A DNA stretch of 64,000 nt from Enterobacteriaceae bacterium 4M9 (GCA_010092695.1 JAADJJ010000001.1:248001-312000); one strand, 5' to 3'; shown: positions 40,488-48,972, numbered from the stretch's first letter. Program-made: numbers and translations. Notes: generated by a model from the letters alone, not told the origin.

Positions 40488-41903
40488 TCAGGCGACCCAG
40501 AGGTCCGCGCTGGCCAGTTGATTACCGCTGTTCAGCAAAGCCTGTAAATCAGGCAGCGCGGCGATAGTCTCTGGCGAAACACTGCCGCTGGTCTGAATAT
40601 CCGCTGTCTGCAATATCCCATCAGAGAAAACAAGTGAGCCGGGCAGGCTGCCCGCATCAGACGCGCCGTTCTGGACAATAAGCGCACCGCCATTATTAAT
40701 ACTGATAACCAGATCGTTATTGTACTGCTGGAAGGTCACATCCTGCCTGGCAATATCTTCGAACTGGAGCGTGCTGGTATTGTTTGTTACCAGCAAATCG
40801 ATGCCGTCACCGGTGCCATAGAGAATGGTATCTGTTCCGCTGGTGACAATAACATCATTGCCCACGCCGCCATCCAGCACGTTCTGGCTTTGCAAGCTAT
40901 CAGCCAGGCCGGCGTACAGGTAGTCATTACCGGCCCCACCCACGAGAATGTCGTTGCCGTTACCGGCGATAAGCGTGTCATTGCCGCCGTCGCCGTATAA
41001 AACGTCATTCCCGCCTTTTCCATAGACAATATCATCGCCCTGCATGGCGTAGATGACATCATCTCCACTTGTTCCCGTCAGCGTTGTGCTGTTGGTATCG
41101 CCAAGCACGGTGTTCACTCCATCAGCCTTGTTCAGGCCAATGGTAGAGGAGTCGATGTAATCACTGTAGATAGCGTCCACGCCGGTCTTATCAAGGTATG
41201 CCAGCCTGGCGTCTGTGAACTCGTTACCCAGTGCCTCCCAGGTGTGGATCTGCAGGCCCTGAGCATGGACTTTTGCGACCAGCGAGGAATCCACGATATT
41301 GATTGTGGGTGAAAAGGGAACACCGGGAGCCTTGATATAAGCCGGTACGGCAATGCCGTCAGCAAAGTCCGTGACACTGGCAGGATTAAATTGTCCGTAT
41401 TTCAGTGCTAAAGATTCCTGGACACTCAGCAGTCGTATCAGAGGGAAATCCACCCCCGATTGCGGCATAACGGTATCATTGAGGTAGCGTAAAGTGTCTG
41501 AGCTGGCGGAGTTAATAAAAATAAGGTCAGGGTTGGTAAAACCTTTATCTATAAGCATTTGAACAGAAAGTTCTGCTGCCTGAAGCGTTAGAGCATCATT
41601 ACCGGTATTTTTAATTTCATAAGTAATACCAATCTGGCGGCCTGTTTCTACAGAGCGGGTGTTAACCAAATCAATAATTTGGTCAAAACGCATAAGGCTA
41701 CTGTTTTGCGCTAATGCCTGTGCATACGTCATATTGGCAAAACCCATATCGTCATGAGCGGCGACCAATACACCATCAGATGTAATATACAGATCCGGTT
41801 CAATAAAATCGGCGCCCCAGTCGATACCTGCATTATAGGCTTCGAGCGTGTGGTCTGGGTAAGGGTTACTTCCTCGGTGCGAAAACAGGGTTACATCAGA
41901 CAT
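40488..41903 (-). CDS. Secreted glycerophosphodiester phosphodiesterase with RTX repeats
   Basis: Predicted extracellular enzyme of 471 residues from the ATG at 41903 (GGAG 9 bases upstream). Residues 5-255 are a GDPD domain: HRG at 9-11, Glu35 and Asp37 in EPDLYITSDG, His50 in AHDD, Glu96 in YEIKN, and the closing GVDAIYSDYID. Residues about 278-332 are glycine-aspartate nonapeptide repeats (GGNDVLYGDGGNDTL) that bind calcium in RTX proteins, followed by an RTX-associated segment (YNNDLVISINNGGALIVQN). There is no N-terminal signal peptide and no cysteine. The tail ends ASADLWVA. All this marks a type I secretion cargo; the transporter genes lie on the other strand nearby. The likely activity is hydrolysis of glycerophosphodiesters outside the cell. 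Confidence 0.9.
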   Translation of the reverse strand: MSDVTLFSHRGSNPYPDHTLEAYNAGIDWGADFIEPDLYITSDGVLVAAHDDMGFANMTYAQALAQNSSLMRFDQIIDLVNTRSVETGRQIGITYEIKNTGNDALTLQAAELSVQMLIDKGFTNPDLIFINSASSDTLRYLNDTVMPQSGVDFPLIRLLSVQESLALKYGQFNPASVTDFADGIAVPAYIKAPGVPFSPTINIVDSSLVAKVHAQGLQIHTWEALGNEFTDARLAYLDKTGVDAIYSDYIDSSTIGLNKADGVNTVLGDTNSTTLTGTSGDDVIYAMQGDDIVYGKGGNDVLYGDGGNDTLIAGNGNDILVGGAGNDYLYAGLADSLQSQNVLDGGVGNDVIVTSGTDTILYGTGDGIDLLVTNNTSTLQFEDIARQDVTFQQYNNDLVISINNGGALIVQNGASDAGSLPGSLVFSDGILQTADIQTSGSVSPETIAALPDLQALLNSGNQLASADLWVA

Positions 41904-42420
41904 AGTAAAGAACTCCGGGGGGACAGTGGATGACAAAAATGACAACGTCTATCATTCAGAGATGCTGCCGGGATGTACCTGGTGATTATAGTTTTTTAAT
42001 ATGGAAGAATTATTAAAACAGACTTGTCGCGATGTAAATTATTTAATGTGTCTATATGTAAGTATTAAATTACAGCCCTCGCACTTGCCGCGGCGGAATG
42101 TTTAGCCGTTTAGTTGTTTAGTCTTTTTGTTTAGCTCTGTATTTATTGTGGTTATTTTATTTGTAGATGTAAAAATCAAAATATTCTTTTACTTGTGTTG
42201 GTTGAGTGTTTTTTGACACAGGAAGGTTATTATCTTATATAAAATAAACCAGTGAACGTTGCTGGTAAGGCATGGAGTGTATTAGTGAGTGTTTTTATTA
42301 TATTTTTTAATTCTGGCACTCATTTAAATATCATATTAAAGGCAGGGTTCATGGCATAAAAGAAAATTTCTCAGACCTTTTCTTTTATGGCGTAGGCAGG
42401 CTTTGTAGAGGATCGGATTG
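41904..42420. promoter_or_regulatory. AT-rich divergent control region of the secretion block
   Basis: About 517 bases between the two divergent cargo genes, clearly more AT-rich than the flanking genome. It should hold both promoters. Four copies of GTTTAG occur on the plus strand at 42100, 42108, 42116 and 42129 (first three spaced 8 bases). No gene is visible. Low G+C suggests transfer or silencing by H-NS. Confidence 0.5.
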
Positions 42421-44109
42421 ATGGGACTATTCAGAGTAGTTTCTAAGGCCGCTTCAGGGAGTGTAGCCGCAGTTTCAAATACGACAAACAGTGCGACAAA
42501 TGCGGTGACAAACACCACGCAGAGCGCGACAAATGCGGTGACAAACACCACGCAGAGCGCAACAAACGCGGTGACAAACACCACGCAGAGCGCGACAAAC
42601 GCGGTGACAAACACCACGCAGAGCGCGACAGATGCGGTGACAAACACCACGCAGAGCGCGACAAACGCGGTGACAAACACCACGCAGAGCGCGACAAATG
42701 CGGTGACAAACACCACACAGAGTGTGACAAGTGCGGTATCAAACACCACACAGAGTGCGACAGATGCGGTGTCAAACACTACGCATAGTGTGACAAGTGC
42801 GGTATCAAATACAACGCAGAGTGTGACAAGCGCAGCCTTTAATACCACACACAGCGTGGTAGATGTGGTGTCAAACACAGCGCAAAGCGTCACCAGCGCT
42901 ACCTTCAACACGATTCATACAGGCGCTGATATTGTTTTAGATCTTACACAGGCGGCTACAGGTTACGTTTTTAATGTGACGGAAGCGGTTGTGCAGGCTA
43001 CCGCCAATACCGGGGAAACCTTTGTTAGTGAACTTGTGGGCACAACACAAGACCAGCTACAAAGTATTGTTGGATCCATGAAGGACGGTATCGCCCAAAT
43101 AGGTAGTGGTATCGACAATAGTGTCACGGCAGTACAAAACATCGTTGTTAGTGGTGTGCAAACGGTCGGGGCTGGCGTGCATACGGTAACGGATTCCGTA
43201 GGAGGGGTGCTCCCTCTTGCCGTTGATGCCCTTCACCTGAAAATTAATCCTGGTGATTATCTGGCTTATATCGGCTCGGTAGCAAGTGATGTCGGTACCA
43301 CCATTAGCGATGCGAGAGCATTTGTTGGTTACTCTCTGACAGCTGCACAAGGTGGTGGCTTCCACTTTGGTAATAGTGATGGGCTGCTTGGCATCAACAT
43401 GTTTGCGTCGTTAATTGGTAACGGTACTGATGTGACAAATGTTATTCCTGACTATCGGGGCAGCAACGGTCCCGTGCCGTTTAATTTTGCTATTGATGGC
43501 CAGAGCGTGTTAGTGGGCGCGGAGCTACCTTTTACGCCACTGCTGGCGGTCGCTTTACCCGTACTGGCACCCATCAATACCGGCGGCATTGGTATTGTTA
43601 CGGTCTTTGACTCCACGGGCTTTGACGTCAAACTTTATACAGTGGCAGGTCCATCGGTCAATATCGGTCCATTGAATGTTGGCGCGACCACGGAAGTAGG
43701 GAATTACAGCCAGATAAACCTTCTCAGCTGGCATGGTTTAGCGACGGGCGATTTACCGGTTGCGGGCGGCCTGCTTGGCAGTATTCCGCTTGTTAATACG
43801 CTCTCAGTTCCGGTTCCAGCACTGGATTTGGGTATTGAAAGCCAGGTCTATTCGCAAAGTATCTTAAATTTGAGTGCCTTCGGTATTGGGCCTAAAGCTC
43901 AGGTTGAACTGGTTAATTCGCTGAATAACGATGCGGCAATCGTGGGCGGCGTTGTTATTCCCACCATCGACAGCGCTGCCAACGGTGTTAATGATGTTTT
44001 GCAGGCTATCCTGCTGCAGGATGGAGGGAGTAGCGCCCCGGCTGTAAATGTGCCGGTGCAACTCGTTGGTAATGATATTGCCTCTGATAATGGATTGTGG
44101 GCGGCATAG
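42421..44109 (+). CDS. Putative type I-secreted protein with 11-residue tandem repeats
   Basis: Unrecognised 562-residue protein. Start ATG 42421 (AGAGGA 8 bases before); a TTG one codon earlier is less likely. Residues about 13-210 are tandem 11-residue units of consensus SATNAVTNTTQ: seven nearly identical, then increasingly degenerate. The repeats carry almost no charge; small hydrophobic residues recur with 3-4-4 spacing, which suits an 11-residue (hendecad) helix or coiled coil. Residues about 215-562 are Gly/Val/Ile-rich and resemble no family I know. The whole protein has no cysteine, only about eight Lys/Arg, no signal peptide, and ends ASDNGLWAA, like the neighbouring phosphodiesterase. 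It lies directly upstream of the type I transporter genes on the same strand, so it is probably the main cargo. Function is unknown: surface adhesion, matrix or ice/solute binding are guesses. Confidence 0.8.
   Translation: MGLFRVVSKAASGSVAAVSNTTNSATNAVTNTTQSATNAVTNTTQSATNAVTNTTQSATNAVTNTTQSATDAVTNTTQSATNAVTNTTQSATNAVTNTTQSVTSAVSNTTQSATDAVSNTTHSVTSAVSNTTQSVTSAAFNTTHSVVDVVSNTAQSVTSATFNTIHTGADIVLDLTQAATGYVFNVTEAVVQATANTGETFVSELVGTTQDQLQSIVGSMKDGIAQIGSGIDNSVTAVQNIVVSGVQTVGAGVHTVTDSVGGVLPLAVDALHLKINPGDYLAYIGSVASDVGTTISDARAFVGYSLTAAQGGGFHFGNSDGLLGINMFASLIGNGTDVTNVIPDYRGSNGPVPFNFAIDGQSVLVGAELPFTPLLAVALPVLAPINTGGIGIVTVFDSTGFDVKLYTVAGPSVNIGPLNVGATTEVGNYSQINLLSWHGLATGDLPVAGGLLGSIPLVNTLSVPVPALDLGIESQVYSQSILNLSAFGIGPKAQVELVNSLNNDAAIVGGVVIPTIDSAANGVNDVLQAILLQDGGSSAPAVNVPVQLVGNDIASDNGLWAA
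42490..43050 (+). repeat. 33-bp tandem repeat array inside the cargo gene
   Basis: About 17 direct 33-bp units, all in frame. The first seven (42490-42720) differ by only a few bases; those after about 42850 are recognisable mainly at the protein level. The gradient suggests recent amplification at the 5' side. Because the unit length is a multiple of three, slippage changes repeat number without a frameshift. Confidence 0.95.
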
Positions 44110-44126
44110 CAAATATCAAAATATAT

Positions 44127-44280
44127 AACCTGCCACAGATAAAGTGATGCTATCATTTTTATTTGCTGGCAGGTGTTAATTCTGTGTTTCGCTATGATTT
44201 TTGTAGCAACGATAGCGCGTGGTTTTATGGTTATTTAAAATAATAAATTAACTTTTAACCGTGGCAGGTTAAGCGTTTTT
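44127..44280 (+). repeat. Three-arm inverted repeat between cargo and transporter genes
   Basis: AACCTGCCAC at 44127-44136 can pair either with TGGCAGGT at 44167-44174 (8 bp) or with its exact 10-base complement GTGGCAGGTT at 44271-44280. Inside the first option, AAAGTGAT/ATCATTTT (about 44141-44158) forms an AT-rich hairpin followed by T's. The arrangement resembles an attenuator and could lower transporter expression relative to cargo. Functional role inferred. Confidence 0.5.
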
Positions 44281-44316
44281 ATATTGCATAAGTATAAATT
44301 ATTAAGGAATTTATCC

Positions 44317-46053
44317 GTGAGTCGATTTATTCCACGCAATGAAATAATGGATATTCTGCGCGGTTATGGGAAAACATTTTTTACTGTCGGAGTGTTCACT
44401 GCCTTCATTAATTTGTTAATGCTGGTGCCGTCCATTTATATGCTTCAGGTTTATGACCGAGCGCTTCCCTCCCGTAACGAAATGACGCTACTGATGTTGA
44501 CGCTTATCATGCTGATGCTGTTGGGCATGATGGCGCTGCTGGAATATGTACGTAGTATGATCGTTATTTGGGTAGGAAATCAGTTAGATAACAACCTCAA
44601 TACCCGGGTTTATACCGCCGCTTACGAATCAACCTTAAAAAATAACTCTTCTGATGCCGGGCAGGCTCTTGGAGATCTGACTACGCTGCGCCAGTTCCTG
44701 ACGAGCAGCGGGCTGTTTGCCTTTTTTGATGCTCCCTGGTTTCCCGTTTATTTGCTGGTTATTTTTCTTTTTAATCCGTGGATGGGGCTGTTTGCTCTGG
44801 TGGGCGCACTGATCCTGATTGCGCTTGCGATTATCAATGAAATGAGTACCCGAAAACCCCTTTCCGATGCCAGCAAGCTCTCCATTCAGTCGACTAATCT
44901 TGCCAGCACCAACCTGCGCAACGCCGAGGTGATTGAAGCTCTGGGTATGCTACCTAATCTGAAGCGCCAGTGGTTTATGCTTCACCGTCATTTTCTTGAT
45001 AATCAGCGTATTGCCAGCGTACGGGCAACCCAGGTGTCTTCTGTTACGCGCTATGTGCGTGTTTCTCTTCAGTCTCTGGTGCTGGGGCTGGGTGGGTGGC
45101 TTGCCATTGATGGCGCCATTTCACCAGGGATGATGATTGCGGGGTCTATTCTCATGGGGCGTGCGCTGGCACCGATTGAGCAGATGATTAACGCCTGGCG
45201 CAGCTGGAGCGCGGCCAAACTCTCTTTTGGCCGCCTGTCTACATTGTTGCAGACCTATCCCACCCGCACAGAAGGCATGTCTTTGCCGCGCCCGGCAGGC
45301 AAGCTGTCGGTGGAAGATATTATCGCCGGACCGCCGGGAACCAACGGTAGCCCGGTGCTACACAGCGTGCGCTTTGCCCTGTCACCGGGTGACGTGCTGG
45401 GCGTGATTGGGCCAAGCGCCTCGGGAAAATCCACGCTGGCCCGGGTGCTAGTGGGTGTCTGGCCGGTGGAAGACGGTGTGGTGCGTTTAGACGATGCCGA
45501 TGTTTATCAGTGGAATAAAGATGAGCTGGGGCCGTACATCGGCTATCTGCCGCAGGATATCGAGTTGTTTGCCGGTTCGATTGCGCAAAACATTGCCCGC
45601 TTTAATGACGTTGATGCCGAACAGGTGATTGCCGCCGCCCAGCTTGCTGGCGTCCATGAGCTGATTCTTTCCCTGAAAAATGGCTACAACACGCTGATTG
45701 GCCCTGGCGGAGCCGGGCTGTCCGGTGGGCAAAAGCAGCGTATTGGGCTTGCCAGGGCACTCTATGGTCAACCTGCGCTGGTGGTGCTGGATGAGCCAAA
45801 TTCCAGTCTGGATGACGCCGGAGTGGCTGCGCTGGAGCGGGCTATCGTCAGCCTTAAACAGCGGGGGACCACGGTGGTGTTGATTACGCATCGTAATAAC
45901 CTGCTGTCGGCCACCGACCGGCTGCTGCTGCTTAACGCCGGTAAAGTGGCGGCATTCGGGCCGACGCAACAGGTACTTCAGGCCATTATGCGTGCACAGC
46001 AGCAGGCCGCGTCCACCGCGTTTACGCAAACCCCCAATGTACAGGCACCCTGA
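44317..46053 (+). CDS. Type I secretion ABC transporter (PrtD/HasD/LipB type)
   Basis: Inner-membrane ABC exporter, 578 residues from a GTG start at 44317 preceded by AAGGAA; an upstream in-frame TTG (44284) has no ribosome-binding site. The N-terminal half has six hydrophobic segments and no C39 peptidase-like domain. The C-terminal ATPase has Walker A GPSASGKST (about residue 365), signature LSGGQKQR (about 468), Walker B VVLDEPNSSLD and the H-loop ITHR. Size and architecture match exporters of metalloproteases, lipases and haemophores. It would recognise the C-terminal signals of the two cargo proteins. Its stop overlaps the next start (TGATG). Confidence 0.94.
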   Translation: MSRFIPRNEIMDILRGYGKTFFTVGVFTAFINLLMLVPSIYMLQVYDRALPSRNEMTLLMLTLIMLMLLGMMALLEYVRSMIVIWVGNQLDNNLNTRVYTAAYESTLKNNSSDAGQALGDLTTLRQFLTSSGLFAFFDAPWFPVYLLVIFLFNPWMGLFALVGALILIALAIINEMSTRKPLSDASKLSIQSTNLASTNLRNAEVIEALGMLPNLKRQWFMLHRHFLDNQRIASVRATQVSSVTRYVRVSLQSLVLGLGGWLAIDGAISPGMMIAGSILMGRALAPIEQMINAWRSWSAAKLSFGRLSTLLQTYPTRTEGMSLPRPAGKLSVEDIIAGPPGTNGSPVLHSVRFALSPGDVLGVIGPSASGKSTLARVLVGVWPVEDGVVRLDDADVYQWNKDELGPYIGYLPQDIELFAGSIAQNIARFNDVDAEQVIAAAQLAGVHELILSLKNGYNTLIGPGGAGLSGGQKQRIGLARALYGQPALVVLDEPNSSLDDAGVAALERAIVSLKQRGTTVVLITHRNNLLSATDRLLLLNAGKVAAFGPTQQVLQAIMRAQQQAASTAFTQTPNVQAP

Positions 46054-47405
46054 TGAAACTTGCTGATGAGCGGGCGTTAAAGGAGGCGATGGTGCCCGCA
46101 TCGCCAGGCTCACGGTCAGGAGAGCAAAACATAACGCGCTACGTTGTGATGGGCTGGCTGGTGGTGGCCGTCGGTTTAGTTGGGTTTCTTCTCTGGGCCA
46201 CCTTTGCTCCGCTTGATAAAGGGGTCTCTTCATCCGGCACGGTTATTGTTTCAGGCCAGCGCAAAACCATTCAGGCACCGGTTAGCGGCATCATAAAAAA
46301 TATCCTGGTCAAAGAGGGCGAGACGGTAAAGGCCAACCAGGTACTGGTGCAACTTAACCCGCTTCAGGCCCAGGCTCAGGTCGATTCGCTGTTCAGTCAG
46401 TACAGCATTGCGCAGGCAACCGAGAGCCGCCTGCTTGCCGAGCTGGCAGGCCTGCCAGCGATAGCGTTTTCGCCCGCACTACTGGCTTTGCAGACCCAGC
46501 CGAGCGTGGCGGCTGACATGGCGCTGCAAAATCAACTGTTCACCTCGCGTCGCCTGGCGCTACAGAGCGAAATCGACGGCTATCGGCAATCCATCAACGG
46601 CATGCGCGCGCAGCTAAAGGGGCTACAGGATTCAAGAGTGAACAAAAACATTCAGCGCGCCAGCCTGAGTGAGCAGATGAGCCAGATGAAACCGCTGGCT
46701 GATGAAGGCTATCTCCCGCGTAACCGTTACCTCGAAGTCCAGCGGCAGCTGGCGGAGGTGAACAGCAGCATTGATGAAACGGCAGGCAATATCGGCCAGC
46801 TTCAGCGTCAGTTGCTGGAAAGTGAAACAAAGATTGAGCAGCGGCAGGCCAGCTTTCAACAGGATGTCAGAACCCAGCTGGTGCAGACGCAAAAAGAGAA
46901 AAGTGACGTTAAAACGCGCCTCGAGACGGCGAATTTTGATTTACGTAATAACGCGATAGTGTCGCCGGTTGACGGCACTGTGGTTGGGCTAACGGTCTTT
47001 ACCCTGGGCGGTGTGGTCAACGCGGGGGAAGCGCTGATGGATATCGTGCCCGACTCGCGTGGGCTGGTGGTAGACACCCAACTGAGCGTTAATCTCATCG
47101 ACAAAGTTTATAACGGGTTGCCGGTAGACCTTATGTTTACCGCATTCAATCAGAACCGCACCCCAAAAGTGCCAGGCACGGTGACGCTCATTTCCGCAGA
47201 CCGCCTGCTTAACAAAAACAACAACGAACCCTATTACAGTATGCAGGTCACGGTTTCTCCCGAGGGCATGAAAATACTCAGCGGCAGGGCGATTAAACCG
47301 GGCATGCCGGTAGAGGTATTTGTGAAAACCGGCTCACGCTCGCTGTTGAGCTACCTGTTTAAGCCGGTGCTGGACCGGGCCTCAACATCCTTAACGGAGG
47401 AGTAA
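46053..47405 (+). CDS. Type I secretion membrane-fusion protein (HlyD/PrtE family)
   Basis: Periplasmic adaptor linking the ABC transporter to the outer-membrane channel. It is 450 residues: short cytoplasmic N-terminus, one membrane helix (about 31-50, MGWLVVAVGLVGFLLWATF), lipoyl halves (SGTVIVSGQRKTIQAPVSG and IVSPVDGTVVGL), long coiled-coil hairpin (about 110-290) and a beta-barrel C-terminal part. It overlaps the ABC gene by 1 base and precedes the TolC-like gene by 2 bases. Confidence 0.94.
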   Translation: MKLADERALKEAMVPASPGSRSGEQNITRYVVMGWLVVAVGLVGFLLWATFAPLDKGVSSSGTVIVSGQRKTIQAPVSGIIKNILVKEGETVKANQVLVQLNPLQAQAQVDSLFSQYSIAQATESRLLAELAGLPAIAFSPALLALQTQPSVAADMALQNQLFTSRRLALQSEIDGYRQSINGMRAQLKGLQDSRVNKNIQRASLSEQMSQMKPLADEGYLPRNRYLEVQRQLAEVNSSIDETAGNIGQLQRQLLESETKIEQRQASFQQDVRTQLVQTQKEKSDVKTRLETANFDLRNNAIVSPVDGTVVGLTVFTLGGVVNAGEALMDIVPDSRGLVVDTQLSVNLIDKVYNGLPVDLMFTAFNQNRTPKVPGTVTLISADRLLNKNNNEPYYSMQVTVSPEGMKILSGRAIKPGMPVEVFVKTGSRSLLSYLFKPVLDRASTSLTEE

Positions 47406-47407
47406 CC

Positions 47408-48760
47408 GTGAAGCTGCCAGGTGTGACGCTGTCAATGCTGCTGTTGTGTTCAACGCCGGCCTGGGCATTAAGTGTGCTCGATGCCTGGTCGTTAGCGCTG
47501 GAAAACGACCCAACATTTCAGGCGGCGGTGCAGGAAAAAGTGGCCGGGGATGAAAATAAAAACATAGGTCGTGCTGGCCTGCTACCGACCGTGTCGGTGA
47601 ATTACCGCAACGGCCCCAGAAACTGGCAAACGGCGACATCGGAGCGCAATAACCTTCTGACGGGCCAGGCGATTGAAACCACCACGCGCCAGCAGTACAG
47701 CAGCTACTCCGGCTCGGTGACCGTCACGCAGCCGCTTTTCGATTATTCGGCATGGGCGCGCTATAAAGCCGGTGTCGCGCAGACGTTTATGTCTGACGAA
47801 CGCTACCGGGCAAAATTTCTTGAATTGTCCGTGCGCGTTATCGGTACCTATGTGGAAGCGGCGTATGCCAGAGACAAGATTGCACTCTTGCAGGCGCAAA
47901 AAGCCACGCTGTATGAGCAGATGACGCAAAACCAGCGTCTGCTGGCCGCAGGCGAAGGCACGGTTACCGACATTTCAGAAACCGAGGCGCGCTACCGGCT
48001 GGCGCAGGCGCAGGAGATAGAAGCGCGTGACGCGCTGGATGTGGCGCAGCGCCAGCTTGAAACCATTATCGGTATACCGGTGACCGGGCCAGACATGCTA
48101 CAGATGCTGCGGCCGGGTAAATTCAGCACGGAGCCACTGCGCCCGGCGCGTTTTGAGGCCTGGCAGGCGCTGGCGCTGAAAAACAATCCTCAACTGGCGG
48201 CATCCCGCTACGGTATTGATGCGGCGAAATATGAGATTGAGAACAACCGGGGCCGCTTTATGCCGCAGGTGGCGCTGTATGCCACGCACTCAGAAAACGA
48301 CTCCAGCAGTGATAACACCATTAATCAGCAATACCGCACCGACAGCATTGGCGTGCAGGTCAGCATGGAGTTGTATTCCGGCGGGCGTGATATTGCTTCC
48401 GTGCGCCAGGCGGCGGCGCGCTATAAACAGGCAAAATATGAAATGGATGCCCAGGCGGGCGCGACGCTGGTTGATTTACGCAAGCAGTTTAATGCCAGCA
48501 CCAGCAGCCGGGCGAAACTGGCGGCTTACGAACTGGCGGTCACTTCGGCCCGCTCTGTGGTTGAGGCGACACGTAAAAGCGTGCTGGCCGGTCAGCGGGT
48601 AAACCTGGATGTCCTCAACGCACAGCAGCAGCTTTACCGCGCACAGGAGGACCTGGCGGGTGCGAAATACGCCTACATCAAGTCATGGGTAGCATTACTG
48701 AACGGTTCAGGGTCATTGAGTGAGAAAGATATCAGGCGAGTGGCGGCCTGGTTTGAATAA
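47408..48760 (+). CDS. Type I secretion outer-membrane protein (TolC/PrtF family)
   Basis: Dedicated outer-membrane exit duct, 450 residues. GTG start at 47408 behind a strong GGAGGAG site. Signal peptide MKLPGVTLSMLLLCSTPAWA (cleavage near residue 20). Two tandem helical OEP domains are visible, with the typical QPLFDYSAWARYKAG and ELYSGGRDIASVRQA stretches. A dedicated channel, rather than reliance on the housekeeping TolC, makes the block self-sufficient. Confidence 0.94.
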   Translation: MKLPGVTLSMLLLCSTPAWALSVLDAWSLALENDPTFQAAVQEKVAGDENKNIGRAGLLPTVSVNYRNGPRNWQTATSERNNLLTGQAIETTTRQQYSSYSGSVTVTQPLFDYSAWARYKAGVAQTFMSDERYRAKFLELSVRVIGTYVEAAYARDKIALLQAQKATLYEQMTQNQRLLAAGEGTVTDISETEARYRLAQAQEIEARDALDVAQRQLETIIGIPVTGPDMLQMLRPGKFSTEPLRPARFEAWQALALKNNPQLAASRYGIDAAKYEIENNRGRFMPQVALYATHSENDSSSDNTINQQYRTDSIGVQVSMELYSGGRDIASVRQAAARYKQAKYEMDAQAGATLVDLRKQFNASTSSRAKLAAYELAVTSARSVVEATRKSVLAGQRVNLDVLNAQQQLYRAQEDLAGAKYAYIKSWVALLNGSGSLSEKDIRRVAAWFE

Positions 48761-48972
48761 ATCTGGTGTTACCGGTCGGCGCATGTGCGTCAGATGCCTC
48801 GTCACTTTGTGAGACATTGACCATAGTAACAATGGGAGATCGCAGTTTCCCTGGGTAATACATGAAAAATAACCATTATAAAACATAGTGTTATTTACTT
48901 ATGGTGTGATTGCCCTGTGCTTACACGCGACGCAAGACCTTGTGAAAAAGAGGGATTAACGTAAATTATGTA
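48761..48972. other. Gap between secretion operon and csrC
   Basis: About 212 bases, AT-rich towards the right, no gene seen. It should contain the csrC promoter region. A -10-like TAAATT at 48962-48967 precedes the RNA. No clear terminator for the secretion operon is visible. Confidence 0.4.

Noticed and set aside
40303..40521. Small frame between engB and the phosphodiesterase
   Set aside because: No ribosome-binding site, and it runs into the 3' end of the opposite gene; no recognisable features.
42336..42911. Long open frame antisense to the 33-bp repeats (LCVVFVTAFVA-type repeats)
   Set aside because: It is open only because the repeat is a multiple of three without stops on the other strand. 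The product would be low-complexity and there is no ribosome-binding site; the plus-strand gene explains the region.
42490..43050. Possible CRISPR array
   Set aside because: The 33-bp units are directly abutting with no unique spacers, lie inside a reading frame, and no cas genes are near.
40161..48972. Insertion sequence or integrase associated with the secretion block
   Set aside because: I found no transposase, integrase, tRNA target or clear flanking direct repeats at either boundary, so the mode of acquisition is open.
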